The notes below the pieces were generated by a model, which ran no database searches, had not been told where the DNA came from, and saw only the letters and a program-made list of their open reading frames with translations. Below are positions 8,415-17,700 of a stretch of 64,000 nucleotides of DNA, piece by piece. Every line of letters begins with the position of its first letter. Position 1 is the stretch's first letter. This DNA is from JANMDS01 sp031430575. GTDB lineage: Bacteria; Pseudomonadota; Gammaproteobacteria; Burkholderiales; Casimicrobiaceae. The position numbers and the translations under genes are program-made. Location of the stretch: the NCBI GenBank assembly GCA_031430575.1, contig JANPBT010000043.1, forward strand, positions 62,001 to 126,000, given 5' to 3'.

Positions 8415-9668
8415 CTATTGATCAGTGTTTCGATCCTTCGGGGGGATTGCTGAAAAAAATCTTTCTTTATTGCTCGTGAGCCACGTAGTTGCGATCGCAT
8501 ACAGGCACGCAATTAGCGCGCCAATAATCGACACTCCAATCGAGGTCGCCGCGAGACGAAGCCATCCTCCCGAGGTGAAGTTCGACGGAACAGAAATAAA
8601 TCGTGTCTGGGTGAAGTAAGAATCTTGAAGCCGAACACGTTCTTGCTCGACCCCTAAAGTAGCTTGGCGAATATTTTCGTCGCTATGGGTCAACGAGCCT
8701 CCTAGCTCATCTCGAACCTGAGGCATCGCGGAAAGAAACTGATCGAAACTGGCCATCGTTGTTAAATCTTTTCTCAACCTTTGGTAATAAAGCAACATAA
8801 ACGTTTGCTGAATTTTGTCGCGTCTTGCGCGTTCTGAAATTTGATTAAGCTCATCTACTGCAGCTTCAGTCGCGATTAGTTGCGTTCTTATCGGCAGATA
8901 CCGAATAGTACTATCGCTCAAACCGACCACTGTGCTCTGCGTGCTATCAGCTAACGGAAGGTAGCGGTTTTTAAGCTTCTCTAAAGAAGAGACTTTGTCA
9001 CGCAGTTGCCTAAGCTGAAAGTCTCGCTGTAGGACATCAGACTCAAATTGAATTAAGTTTCCCGAGAGATCTGAGACTTTCTGAATGAGATAGTCGTCGA
9101 AGACGGTGCGAAAAGTTTGTTCCCGAACGTATTCTGCGAGTGCGTTGACGATCTTGTTTGCCACTTCAGCCGTATGCGCTTTGGCTGAAATCTGAATCCC
9201 AAGTAGGGTTGACGCATTTTCTTTCGCACCGTAGTCAACTAGCTCTTTTGAATCGGCTTTACTGACGACGTACTTCGGCTCGATAAACTCAGACATACCG
9301 TCTAACTTGGCTGCAGCATTTAGCAAATGGGAAAAATTGATTTCAGGATTCACTGCGCGTCGTACGTCGAGAAACTGGCGCAAGCGTGTTTGATCTGTAA
9401 GCGTGCCCGATATACGTTTGTACTCAGCGAAAGATACGCGCCCATACGTCAAGCTAGGCATTCCGGTGCGAGACGACTCCACGCGAGGCACTGACAATTG
9501 ATAAAGGCCTTGCGAATTAAAGTTGCGTGTGTAAAGATATATCAGGAGCGCACTAATAAAAAAAAGCGCAGCGGAAAAGAAAACCGCCCGTTTATAGCGT
9601 AACAGCCTGCCTAGAATCCCTAAAAGATCGATATTGTCTGACCCGATATCGCTTGAACTTGTAGTCAC
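8415..9668 (-). CDS. Wzz-type polysaccharide chain-length determinant
   Basis: A 417-residue polysaccharide co-polymerase. It has an N-terminal span at about residues 25-47 (AVFFSAALFFISALLIYLY), a long periplasmic region rich in predicted coiled coil (about 180-330), and a second span near the C-terminus (LAATSIGVSIIGALIACLYAI). No tyrosine-kinase domain is present, so it is of the Wzz rather than Wzc type. I chose GTG 9668 as start: it forms a GTGA overlap with the stop of the preceding wecA-like gene and has AAGGA 9 bases upstream. A longer frame from ATG 9725 would overlap that gene by 61 bp and lacks such a site. It sets the glycan length made by the Wzy-like polymerase. Confidence 0.87.
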   Translation of the reverse strand: MTTSSSDIGSDNIDLLGILGRLLRYKRAVFFSAALFFISALLIYLYTRNFNSQGLYQLSVPRVESSRTGMPSLTYGRVSFAEYKRISGTLTDQTRLRQFLDVRRAVNPEINFSHLLNAAAKLDGMSEFIEPKYVVSKADSKELVDYGAKENASTLLGIQISAKAHTAEVANKIVNALAEYVREQTFRTVFDDYLIQKVSDLSGNLIQFESDVLQRDFQLRQLRDKVSSLEKLKNRYLPLADSTQSTVVGLSDSTIRYLPIRTQLIATEAAVDELNQISERARRDKIQQTFMLLYYQRLRKDLTTMASFDQFLSAMPQVRDELGGSLTHSDENIRQATLGVEQERVRLQDSYFTQTRFISVPSNFTSGGWLRLAATSIGVSIIGALIACLYAIATTWLTSNKERFFSAIPPKDRNTDQ

Positions 9669-10771
9669 AGTGAATTGTTCCTTTTTGATTTCCGATGATG
9701 TGAGCAACGAAGTCGCGGAACCCATATGTAAGCACTACTTGATGCGAGAAGAGCTACTAACAAAAAAGCGAAAGCACACGCTGCCATAACGCGCTCTGAG
9801 ACGCCCTGACTCCACATCAATAGTCCGCAAAGGCAAAGCAGTGCATGAATTGAAAGCAGTGTTACTAGTGTGCCGCTTGGGCTGAACCCCGCTCTAAGCA
9901 GAAGATGATGCCAGTGCCTTCGATCCGGCGCCAGTGGACTTTTGGATCTTATTATTCGTCCACAGATCGTGCATATAAAGTCAACGAGAAACAAGCCGCA
10001 AAACCAAACAAAGAGCATCGGTGGCGCGGCATTTATCGGCTGCTGGGACAGAATTATTGCGAACCAGGCAATAAACATCCCGAGTGAAAGTGATCCGGTA
10101 TCGCCAAGGAAAGTTCGAAGCGGTCGGCCGACATAAGGAACATTGAAGAGCAAAAACGCCGCAATTGTTGCAAGAATCAGATAAAGCAATTGTGCATAAG
10201 GTTGACCGGCGGGAGCTTGATGAGCAACGTACGCCAAACACCCAATCGTGATCGCAGAAGCCCCGCCAACAAGGCCATCAAGGCCGTCCGTCATATTAAC
10301 CGCGTTCATAAGCCCTACAAAGGCGATCAATGTAAATGGAACCGCCCAAGCGCCAGTAAGAATCGGGACAAATGTAAGCACACCTCCGAGGTTCACGAGC
10401 GAAACGCCAGCCCACGATGTAAGCATGGCGCCTGTAGAAAATTGAAAGACGAGCTTCACCCTAGGCGAAAGCTCTCGAAGGTCATCTAACATCCCTGCGA
10501 TCCCAATTAAGACAATCGCGGCTAAGAAGGCGCGAAGTTGTCCGGTCGGCCAAAGTACTGGTTGCACTAACAGTCCAGCAATAACGCCAAAGACAATGCC
10601 TACTCCTCCGAGAAGTGGCACCTCCCCCCCATGACGTTTTCTCCCGCCCGGGGTGTCTATCAGACCAACCTTACGCGCAACACCGCGGAACGCAACCATG
10701 GTTACAACACAGACGAAAAACGAAAGAATGCAGGCAAATATGTGTCGATTGCTCATGCCGCGTTTAGACAT
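9665..10771 (-). CDS. WecA-type undecaprenyl-phosphate sugar-1-phosphate transferase
   Basis: A 368-residue member of the MraY/WecA family with about ten to eleven spans. Characteristic motifs are GRKRHGGEVPLLGG near residue 40, GMLDDLRELSPRVK near 95 (aspartate pair), NAVNMTDGLDGLVGG near 155 and GDTGSLSLG near 225. The HIH-type loop appears as RRHWHHLLLRAG near 290. It starts glycan assembly by moving a HexNAc-1-phosphate from its UDP carrier to undecaprenyl phosphate on the cytoplasmic face. First gene of the minus-strand cluster, overlapping the chain-length gene by 4 bp. No strong ribosome site precedes ATG 10771. ATG 10756 is an alternative. Confidence 0.93.
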   Translation of the reverse strand: MSKRGMSNRHIFACILSFFVCVVTMVAFRGVARKVGLIDTPGGRKRHGGEVPLLGGVGIVFGVIAGLLVQPVLWPTGQLRAFLAAIVLIGIAGMLDDLRELSPRVKLVFQFSTGAMLTSWAGVSLVNLGGVLTFVPILTGAWAVPFTLIAFVGLMNAVNMTDGLDGLVGGASAITIGCLAYVAHQAPAGQPYAQLLYLILATIAAFLLFNVPYVGRPLRTFLGDTGSLSLGMFIAWFAIILSQQPINAAPPMLFVWFCGLFLVDFICTICGRIIRSKSPLAPDRRHWHHLLLRAGFSPSGTLVTLLSIHALLCLCGLLMWSQGVSERVMAACAFAFLLVALLASSSAYIWVPRLRCSHHRKSKRNNSL

Positions 10772-11685
10772 TCGATGATGATGGTAGGTCTCTGCGTATT
10801 CATTTCAGTTTCAGTGGGAATTCCAAAAATAGTCTCACTCTGAAGACCGTTGCGAGCGCAGAAGCACTAGGGTGCGTCGATTTATGTGAGATACCTGACC
10901 GCAGCAACTTCTTTTCGAGTGCGGGAAACATGTACGAAAATATTTAGAATTTTCAAATTCAACAGATCTAAATCTAAAAGTCAAGTTTTTTAGTGCTTTT
11001 ATGCGAAGCACATCAGGCGATGCTTACGCGCTGCGCGCCACATGCAAGTTTATTAAAAGGTTTAAAGCTACCGACTCTAGATTTTACCTATCCTTGCCGT
11101 AGCAACTGAGAGTAGAGACGTGGCTCGACTTATTTGAAAAGTTAGCGGCATGTTTACCGCGGCTGTTTGGTCTGGTCAATCGGTTGGCAAAAAGTGCTTA
11201 ATATTGGAGCGACCCAGCACAGATCACGGGTGCGCCCGCTCAGCTAAACCAAGCCGGGATCGGCGAGATCTCGTTTCGCGCAACCCGCTGCCATCATCAA
11301 CGAAAGGACGTGCGCAGTTAATTGGCGCACCCGAAGTACCGGGCCGTGCAAGGTGACCGCGTGTGCTGTGGCGCAGATCTTAGTTGAGCGAACGTCGTAG
11401 GCGGAAACGGTAAATTAAGGGACTTTGACGCTCAAGTGAACTTTGAGGATGCGCTCGGTGCCGGTGTTCGAACGTAGGCGTCGTGGCCTCGGCTTGGCCG
11501 GTCGCTGACCCAACAGGGCCGTCGACTATTTTGTCACCCCGTTTCAGCCAACCGATACTAGCCCCGATATTTGTGGTGTGGCCATGTAGCCAATAAACGC
11601 ATTCGTTGTTGATCGGCTCAACTCCGCCGAACGAGAGGCGGGTGAATCAGGGAATTTACCCTCGGCGTCGTAGGTGAGACGTCGA
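10772..11685. other. Long gene-free region between the polysaccharide cluster and aceA
   Basis: About 0.9 kb with no credible coding frame in either direction; short open frames here lack ribosome sites and protein-like composition. It must contain the promoter of the minus-strand polysaccharide cluster near its left end. I recognise no tRNA, known structured RNA or mobile-element end. It may be decayed coding DNA. Confidence 0.5.
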
Positions 11686-11703
11686 TACCTGCGGCGCAGA
11701 TTT
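11686..11703 (+). repeat. Dispersed 18-base repeat, single intergenic copy
   Basis: Exact TACCTGCGGCGCAGATTT, with no inverted partner nearby. It lies just upstream of the aceA operator region. Confidence 0.9.
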
Positions 11704-11736
11704 GCCCTTTTTTGCGCATTTTCAGCGCTGATTTCA

Positions 11737-11823
11737 TGAAATCAATTTCCAATGTTGCAGCGCATTCCACATCGTGGAAATCAATTCCATGTTAACTTGG
11801 TAAAAATATGGAATATATTTCCA
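11737..11823. promoter_or_regulatory. Three operator-like palindromes upstream of aceA
   Basis: Three 15-base sites share the form TGGAA-N5-TTCCA: 11775-11789 (TGGAAATCAATTCCA) and 11809-11823 (TGGAATATATTTCCA) are exact, and 11737-11751 (TGAAATCAATTTCCA) has one arm mismatch. Starts are 38 and 34 bp apart. They lie upstream of the -35 hexamer, so an activator, or a repressor that loops, could act here. The binding protein is unknown. Confidence 0.65.
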
Positions 11824-11859
11824 AGCTATTGTTTTTAATCATTTATTTAATAAATATAG

Positions 11860-11889
11860 TTGACAAACTATTTTCCATTCGTGTATATT
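11860..11889 (+). promoter_or_regulatory. Sigma-70-type promoter for aceA
   Basis: TTGACA at 11860-11865 and TATATT at 11884-11889 with an 18-bp spacer. Transcription would begin near 11896, giving a leader of about 195 nt before the aceA ATG. Confidence 0.8.
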
Positions 11890-11930
11890 GCAATGCAGCA
11901 ACACCGGATTAAGTAAGACGCTTAACTTGG

Positions 11931-11993
11931 TGGATTCGGCACGCAACCACCGGCGCGTGCAACGAATCACCCCGACGGCAAACATCATCGGGG
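11931..11993 (+). promoter_or_regulatory. Structured leader of the aceA transcript
   Basis: Two hairpins can form in the leader. One is an outer ATTCG/CGAAT plus inner GCACGC/GCGTGC stem within about 11933-11966; the other is CCCCGA (11970-11975) with TCGGGG (11988-11993). No U-run follows, so these are not terminators. A regulatory role is only a suggestion. A ribosome site (AAAGG) lies 9 bases before ATG 12092. Confidence 0.4.
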
Positions 11994-12091
11994 AGCGGGC
12001 GGGGCGCTAGGCGCGTTGGCTTACCAGCAACGACGGGCGCACTGATTGAAAGTAACTCTCCCACCCCTAATCGGACGAAAGGCAACACATC

Positions 12092-13435
12092 ATGAGCAAC
12101 ACACATCTAAATACCAACATCGGCAACGCAATGGCAACGGCTTCGGCCAAGCTCGATCAAGATTGGGCGACCAATCCGCGCTGGGAAGGCATCAAGCGCG
12201 GCTATAAGGCGCAAGACGTTGTGCGCTTGCGCGGCAGCGTTCAAGTCGAACATACGCACGCACAGCGCGGCGCTAAAAAGCTCTGGAAGCTTTTGAAAAA
12301 CGAGCCGTTCGTCAACACGCTTGGCGCGCTCACCGGCAATCAAGCCATGCAGCAAGTCAAGGCTGGCCTCAAAGCAATCTATCTCTCGGGCTGGCAAGTC
12401 GCGGCAGATGCGAATGACGGCGGCGAAATGTATCCCGATCAATCGCTTTACTCGGTTGATTCCGTGCCGAAAGTCGTTAAGCGCATTAACAACACCTTCA
12501 CCCGCGCTGATCAAATTCAGTGGATGGAAGGCAGCGACGATATCGATTTCTTCGCGCCAATCGTGGCGGATGCCGAGGCAGGCTTTGGCGGCGTATTGAA
12601 TGCCTATGAATTAATGAAGGCGATGATCGAAGCCGGCGCAGCAGGCGTGCATTTCGAAGACCAATTAGCAAGCGTAAAGAAATGCGGCCACATGGGCGGC
12701 AAAGTGCTCGTGCCGACCCGCGATGCCGTAGAAAAACTTTGCGCAGCGCGCATGGCCGCTGATGTTATGGGCGTGCCAACGCTTTTGCTCGCGCGCACCG
12801 ATGCGGAAGCCGCCGATTTGGTGACTAGCGATGTTGACGAAAACGATCGCCCATTCATCACTGGCGAACGCACGGTCGAAGGCTTCTTCAAAACCCGCAA
12901 AGGTTTCGATCAAGCGCTCTCGCGCGGCTTGGCTTACGCGCCTTACGCCGATTTAATTTGGTGCGAAACCGGCACGCCTGATTTGGAATTTGCCCGCAAA
13001 TTTGCCGAAGGCATCCAAAAGCAATTCCCAGGAAAAATGCTGGCCTACAACTGCTCGCCTTCCTTTAACTGGAAGAAAAATCTCGACGATGCAACGATTG
13101 CGAAATTCCAGCGCGAGCTCGGCGCAATGGGCTACAAGTTCCAATTCATTACGCTTGCGGGCTTCCATAGCCTCAACTACAGCATGTTTAACCTTGCCCA
13201 CGGCTACGCCCGCAACGGCATGAGCGCATTCGTTGAAATGCAAGAAAACGAATTCGCCGCCGCGAGCAAAGGTTTCACCGCAGTCAAGCATCAGCGCGAA
13301 GTCGGCACCGGCTACTTCGATGCCGTAACGCAAGCCATCCAAGGCGGAAAATCTTCCACCACGGCGCTACACGGCTCGACCGAAGACGAGCAATTTTTTG
13401 ACTCCAAGCGCGCAGTTTTAAAAGCTGCCGACTAA
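12092..13435 (+). CDS. aceA: Isocitrate lyase
   Basis: A 447-residue enzyme that splits isocitrate into succinate and glyoxylate, the first step of the glyoxylate shunt used for growth on acetate and fatty acids. The catalytic signature KKCGHMGGKV is present around residue 195 within EDQLASVKKCGHMGGKVLVPT. Other family blocks are YLSGWQVAADAN near 95, PIVADAEAGFGG near 155 and AYNCSPSFNWKKNLDD near 320. Length matches the family. It stands alone with its own promoter, operator-like sites and a terminator at 13486-13515. No malate synthase gene is adjacent, so aceB must lie elsewhere. Confidence 0.98.
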   Translation: MSNTHLNTNIGNAMATASAKLDQDWATNPRWEGIKRGYKAQDVVRLRGSVQVEHTHAQRGAKKLWKLLKNEPFVNTLGALTGNQAMQQVKAGLKAIYLSGWQVAADANDGGEMYPDQSLYSVDSVPKVVKRINNTFTRADQIQWMEGSDDIDFFAPIVADAEAGFGGVLNAYELMKAMIEAGAAGVHFEDQLASVKKCGHMGGKVLVPTRDAVEKLCAARMAADVMGVPTLLLARTDAEAADLVTSDVDENDRPFITGERTVEGFFKTRKGFDQALSRGLAYAPYADLIWCETGTPDLEFARKFAEGIQKQFPGKMLAYNCSPSFNWKKNLDDATIAKFQRELGAMGYKFQFITLAGFHSLNYSMFNLAHGYARNGMSAFVEMQENEFAAASKGFTAVKHQREVGTGYFDAVTQAIQGGKSSTTALHGSTEDEQFFDSKRAVLKAAD

Positions 13436-13485
13436 GCCTCGAAATAATTTTACGGTAACCTTGCCGTAGCTTTTCTGAAAAACAA

Positions 13486-13515
13486 AAAACCGTCGCACAA
13501 GCGGCGGTTTTTTTA
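13486..13515 (+). terminator. Intrinsic terminator of aceA
   Basis: An 11-bp stem (13486-13496 with 13501-13511, one G-U pair) with loop ACAA, ending in a run of T, 50 bp after the aceA stop. Confidence 0.88.
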
Positions 13516-13538
13516 TAGGCTAGATGAATAGCGGGAGA

Positions 13539-13589
13539 TACCTGCGGCGCAGATTTAGCCCAATTTCAGGCAAATCTGCGCCGCAGGTA
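13539..13589. repeat. Inverted pair of the dispersed 18-base repeat
   Basis: TACCTGCGGCGCAGATTT at 13539-13556 and its exact complement at 13572-13589, separated by 15 bases, able to form an 18-bp hairpin. It lies after the aceA terminator and before the protease relic. Confidence 0.93.
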
Positions 13590-13666
13590 CGATAGGTTCG
13601 CGGCATGAGTCCACAATTCTCGCCCTCGTATACTCAATTCAAATTACTAAGCAAGCTTGCGCCACA

Positions 13667-13935
13667 ATGCACGTCGCTTTTCGCTACACCACCGACGAGA
13701 GCATGCTCGTTGCCATCCAAACTGAGGGCTACAAGTTCGACGGGATCGAAGGCTAAGTGTATGAGCCCGTGGGCGAGCCGCCCGCTGGGGCGCAGAGTTT
13801 TTGCGCGCGGCGCAATGCTGCCCGCCATGATCATATGCTGTATCTCTCCAACACAACGAGCTGCTACTCGCAGGATAGCGATCCATTCATCTCAAATAAT
13901 CCGCTACTGCCCGGCATTAACGGTAAAGCTCCTGA
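13667..13935 (+). pseudogene. Relic of an S8-protease C-terminal region (third paralogue)
   Basis: Translation from 13667 gives HVAFRYTTDESMLVAIQTEGYKFDGIEG, then an in-frame TAA at 13754-13756, then VYEPVGEPPAGAQSF and on to SQDSDPFISNN. This matches, almost residue for residue, the DUF5648-like segment of the intact protease gene at 17057-17330 (FRYSTNETLLSSIQ ... VYEPVGEPPAGAQRF ... SQDSDPFITNN). Both ends stop abruptly: no catalytic domain precedes it and no FG-GAP repeats follow. It is a fragment of a former or partly duplicated paralogue 0.4 kb upstream of the intact locus. Confidence 0.88.
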
Positions 13936-14116
13936 GGTCAGACCCCAATAAAAATGCGTGCCAATTGACGCCTTCAAGATCGCGGGTGTACGATCAAGAT
14001 TGCATGTAAAAAAATATCCAATATTCAGGAAGTGCGCAGCTGGTCAGTGATTTAGCCAGTGCGCAATACGAGAAAAACGAAAACTTAAAACTCAAACTGA
14101 TTTGGAGCAAATCAAA

Positions 14117-14752
14117 ATGCAAAGACTTGTTGAAATGAGAGCCGATTTGATGCGAGTAGCGCATCGATGGTTTTGCAACTGCGCCGCAGCTATTGCGGTA
14201 GCGATTTTCATTACTATTTTTAACGGGAGTGCGGTGGCGCAAACGTGGCTGCTGGCTCCAGCGCCAGTGAGCTGTGCGCCGTTCACTTTTTTCCCAAACA
14301 CTACATTTGCTTCAATACCGGATCCAATTGTTTCCGCCGCGACCTATCGCCTCGCTTTTCGAGGTTTGGGTCGACTCGATCAGTACTTCGTCGAACAAAT
14401 ACCGGGAGGAATCCGACTCAATCTTCGGGTGAGTGAGCCGGATAATGGCCTTGCGAATACCACCTGTTCTATTTTGGAGATTACCGAACCTGCACCAAGT
14501 TCAGGCACTTTGAAAGTTGAGCTTTATGAGTTCGGCAATGATGGTTTTGGGAGATACGACGTAGGTCCGTCAATAGCCCAACGTATTATTAGCCCGGTCC
14601 CCCCCGCGCAGCCTGCACCTGCGCTCGGTTTTTGGGCCGTCATTTTGTTGATACTCATCCTTCTCGTTGTCGCAAAAAGAAAGCTTAAAGTTTTAGCATC
14701 TCTGTTTATATTCCAATTGCTTACCCCCCCCCCATTCTATTTTCATATCTGA
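14117..14752 (+). CDS. Small exported protein with an IPTL-CTERM-like membrane tail
   Basis: A 211-residue protein that I do not recognise beyond its layout. It has a basic N-terminus and a hydrophobic signal ending SAVAQT near residue 43, an ectodomain of about 110 residues with a cysteine in each half (VSCAPF, NTTCSI), and a Pro/Ala linker. The linker leads into PALGFWAVILLILILLVV and then the basic KRKLK, which resembles the IPTL-CTERM sorting tail (Pro, hydrophobic span, basic end). Unlike a true sorting tail, it continues into a second hydrophobic stretch (VLASLFIFQLLTPP) and stops just after a run of ten C at 14724-14733. Deleting one C would join this frame to the protease frame. ATG 14117 has GGAG 10 bases upstream. 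Confidence 0.72.
   Translation: MQRLVEMRADLMRVAHRWFCNCAAAIAVAIFITIFNGSAVAQTWLLAPAPVSCAPFTFFPNTTFASIPDPIVSAATYRLAFRGLGRLDQYFVEQIPGGIRLNLRVSEPDNGLANTTCSILEITEPAPSSGTLKVELYEFGNDGFGRYDVGPSIAQRIISPVPPAQPAPALGFWAVILLILILLVVAKRKLKVLASLFIFQLLTPPPFYFHI
14724..14733 (+). repeat. Homopolymer C10 tract at the IPTL-like/protease junction
   Basis: Ten consecutive C. With C10 the upstream frame ends at 14752; with C9 (or C12) it runs without a stop into the protease through LLTPPHSIFISDASAQS. The protease frame has no ATG, GTG or TTG between its upstream stop at 14694 and TTG 14793. Confidence 0.8.
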
Positions 14753-14792
14753 CGCCTCGGCGCAAAGTAAAGGTCAAACTAAAAAACAAGAT

Positions 14793-17700
14793 TTGGAGTT
14801 GGTCGAGCGCAGGGCTGCCGTATTGCTCAACAAAAAGAATGCGCAATTTAACGTCGATGACTTAATTGCTGATGTTAATTCGAGTCGCAGCCAAGGCCAG
14901 TTAAAGAAACTCGTTGGCGACGCGATAAGTGCAAAGCGATTACTGCATCGCGCTCCGACGCCTTTCGAATCGCAGTTGATGCTGGTCGATGAAAATTTAC
15001 CGATCTCAAAGCTGCACCAGTACGTGGTGCTAGAGTACAAAGATAATGCGGCTCGCGAGGCTGCCATTGAGCCTCTCAAACGTGATAAGTCTTTTCTTTA
15101 CGTTTCCCGCGATGAGCTCACGCAAGATGCCGCGCTGCCAACCGAGCAATCGGGCTGGCTCGGAGGCACACCGACTGTAAATAACCAGTGGGGGATGCAT
15201 TTACTGAATTTCCCCAATGCATGGAATAAGCAGACGGGCCGCGCATGGGTGACGGTGCTAGATAACGGAATTTGGGAAAACAGCCCAGATCTGAATTCCC
15301 CCATTTCGCTTTCGCCTGTTGTGAATGTGCCAAATTACCGCAAGCATCTGTCGTTTAATTCACGTTTCTTGAGCTACTTTGATAAAGCAGACGAATTAAA
15401 AGACGTATTGGTTAACGCGGCAGACATTCCGTTCGCGGGGCACGGAACGCATGTAGCCTCGATCATCGCGGGCACTCATAATAACGGCGGCACCGCTGGG
15501 GGCTGCCCCGGCTGCTCGTTGATTGCAATTCGTAAGCTAGATTCGACACTGGCGAATGCCGCAAACGTTGCGCGGGCGGTTGATATTGGAAGCCAAGTAA
15601 TCAACATGAGCTTCGAAACAGTCTCACCACAATCTCGGTTTGATTGCCTCACTACTGATGCGAACCGCCCGCTCTGTATCGCGCTAACGCACGCCGCTCA
15701 GAATGGGGTTTCGATGCTCGCCGCGGCTGGAAATTTTGCTAATCGCGTGAAATTTGACGATCTTCCGCCGCTTACCGGTACTCCGCACCCTGAGTTGTAT
15801 CCACTACCCGCAACGCACCCGAGCGTGCTCGCGGTGAGCGGATTGCAATACAACGGTGTTGCCATGTCGTTTTGGGCTGGCGCGTCAAATCCAGGCTGGA
15901 ATGATACTGGCCCGATCTTTGGTTCAAACTTCGGGCAAATTATCAATGGCACACCAGAAATTTCGTTTGCTGCTCCAGCGCAAAAGGTACTAGCGTCTGT
16001 TTACCCGGGATGGGTGTGGAATGACACGTTTACAGGCGAACTGGGCTGCGGCGATCAACAGAACCCTGCATCGGGACCTAACGCAGTGAACGACGGCATA
16101 GGCTTTTGCACCGGCACTTCAATGTCCGCCCCGCACGTCAGCGCCATGGCGGGCTTGGTTAAGTCGGCCAATCCGCTGCTCGATACCGCAGGCGTCAAAT
16201 CAGTATTGATTCAGGCTTCTGAATGCTTGGAAGGGAATTTGACAGCGCCGTGCACGCTGACATCTTCTGCCGGAGTAGATCCACAAAAAGCCATGAAGCA
16301 GCTCGGCTACGGCGTACCCAAAGCGGACAAAGCCGTGCAGCTCGCGCTCGGTGGGCCGACGGCTAAAAACCGATTGACTCCACTCTTCGGCTACTACAAC
16401 ACCGATGGCGACAATCATTTTTATACGACCAATCCGCAGATGGCAATTGCGGCGAAGCGAAATACGCTTCAACCTGCGCCTAAGTATCGACTCGATCCGC
16501 CGTTCGTAGATTGCGCGATCACTCCGGGGAAGTGTGTTGGGAGCGGCTTCGTAGACCAAATTTTTACAACTACTTTGCCTAATGGCGCTGTGCAAAGTGG
16601 TGTTCGCGTTGAGGCTGTGTTCCAGTCAGAATTTTCCAATGCAGGCGCGGTAAGGGCGAACGCAACAACGACGAATGCAGTAGCTACAAACTTCCTTCCG
16701 ATTAATCCCAACGTTGCAGGACGAACGGTGACAAGCCTTCCTGCGCCGGTCGGGGCGAACGAAAAAATCCGCCCAATTTCAATCACCACCTACCCGCTCA
16801 CCTACCAGGAAATCGGGCTTCCAATTCCGGGGTATCCGAATTTGCCGTGCGGATCAACCTATGCCTTTGACTCAGTGACCAACGTCGCGACGAATAACGC
16901 ATGCCAATATTACCCCGCCCGTGCAGTAGCGATGCTGCTCACCACGCACGTCGATCCGACTAACACGGGGAGAATACTAAAAAAAGTCTATCGGTTTAGC
17001 TGCAACCCAGATGATCCTTGCAACATCACCGATGCTTCAAACCCAAAAAAGCCGTATCACGTTGCGTTTCGTTACTCCACCAATGAGACCCTGTTGAGTT
17101 CAATTCAAGGTGAGGGATATAAGCTCGACGGTATCGAGGGCTACGTCTATGAGCCGGTGGGCGAGCCGCCCGCTGGTGCGCAGCGTTTTTGCAGCCGCCG
17201 CAACGCCGCGCGTCATGATGCAATGCTTTATTTGACAGCGTCGAACACCTGCTATTCACAGGACTCTGATCCGTTCATCACAAACAATCCTCAGCTACCC
17301 GCCGGGATCAATGGCAGCGGCTATAACGAACCAGCCGAATTACTCGGCTACGCCTACCCCGTGCAGCAGCCAAAAGCCCTGCCCGAGCAGCCGCGCGTTG
17401 CCGCGCAAAGTATCAATGGCGATCAATACGCCGATATTGTCTGGCGCTACAACAATGCGTCGACAATTGTGATGTACACCCAGCAAGGGTATCAAACGAT
17501 TGGCTACACGCAGCTGACTCAATCCATGAGCGACGATTGGAGGCTCGCAGGCGTGGCAGATTTCAACGGCGACGGCAACGCAGATTTGTTTTGGGTCGGG
17601 AGGAGCGGCACAACGCAGGCAGGGAATGTGAGAATCTGGTATCTCGCAGGCGCAAATGTGGTCTCATTTGCATCTTTTACCCATGCGCTCAATTTTGAAT

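Noticed and set aside
11150..11356. Short plus-strand open frame in the gene-free region
   Set aside because: No ribosome site, no protein-like composition and no recognisable motif.
10802..11700. Possible tRNA or other stable RNA in the long gap before aceA
   Set aside because: No T-loop-like GTTCGA followed by a matching acceptor stem was found, and no familiar RNA fold.
13928..13955. GGTCAGACCCCAATA-like sequence similar to words seen beside REP-associated transposases
   Set aside because: Only one copy is visible, with no inverted partner or transposase gene nearby.
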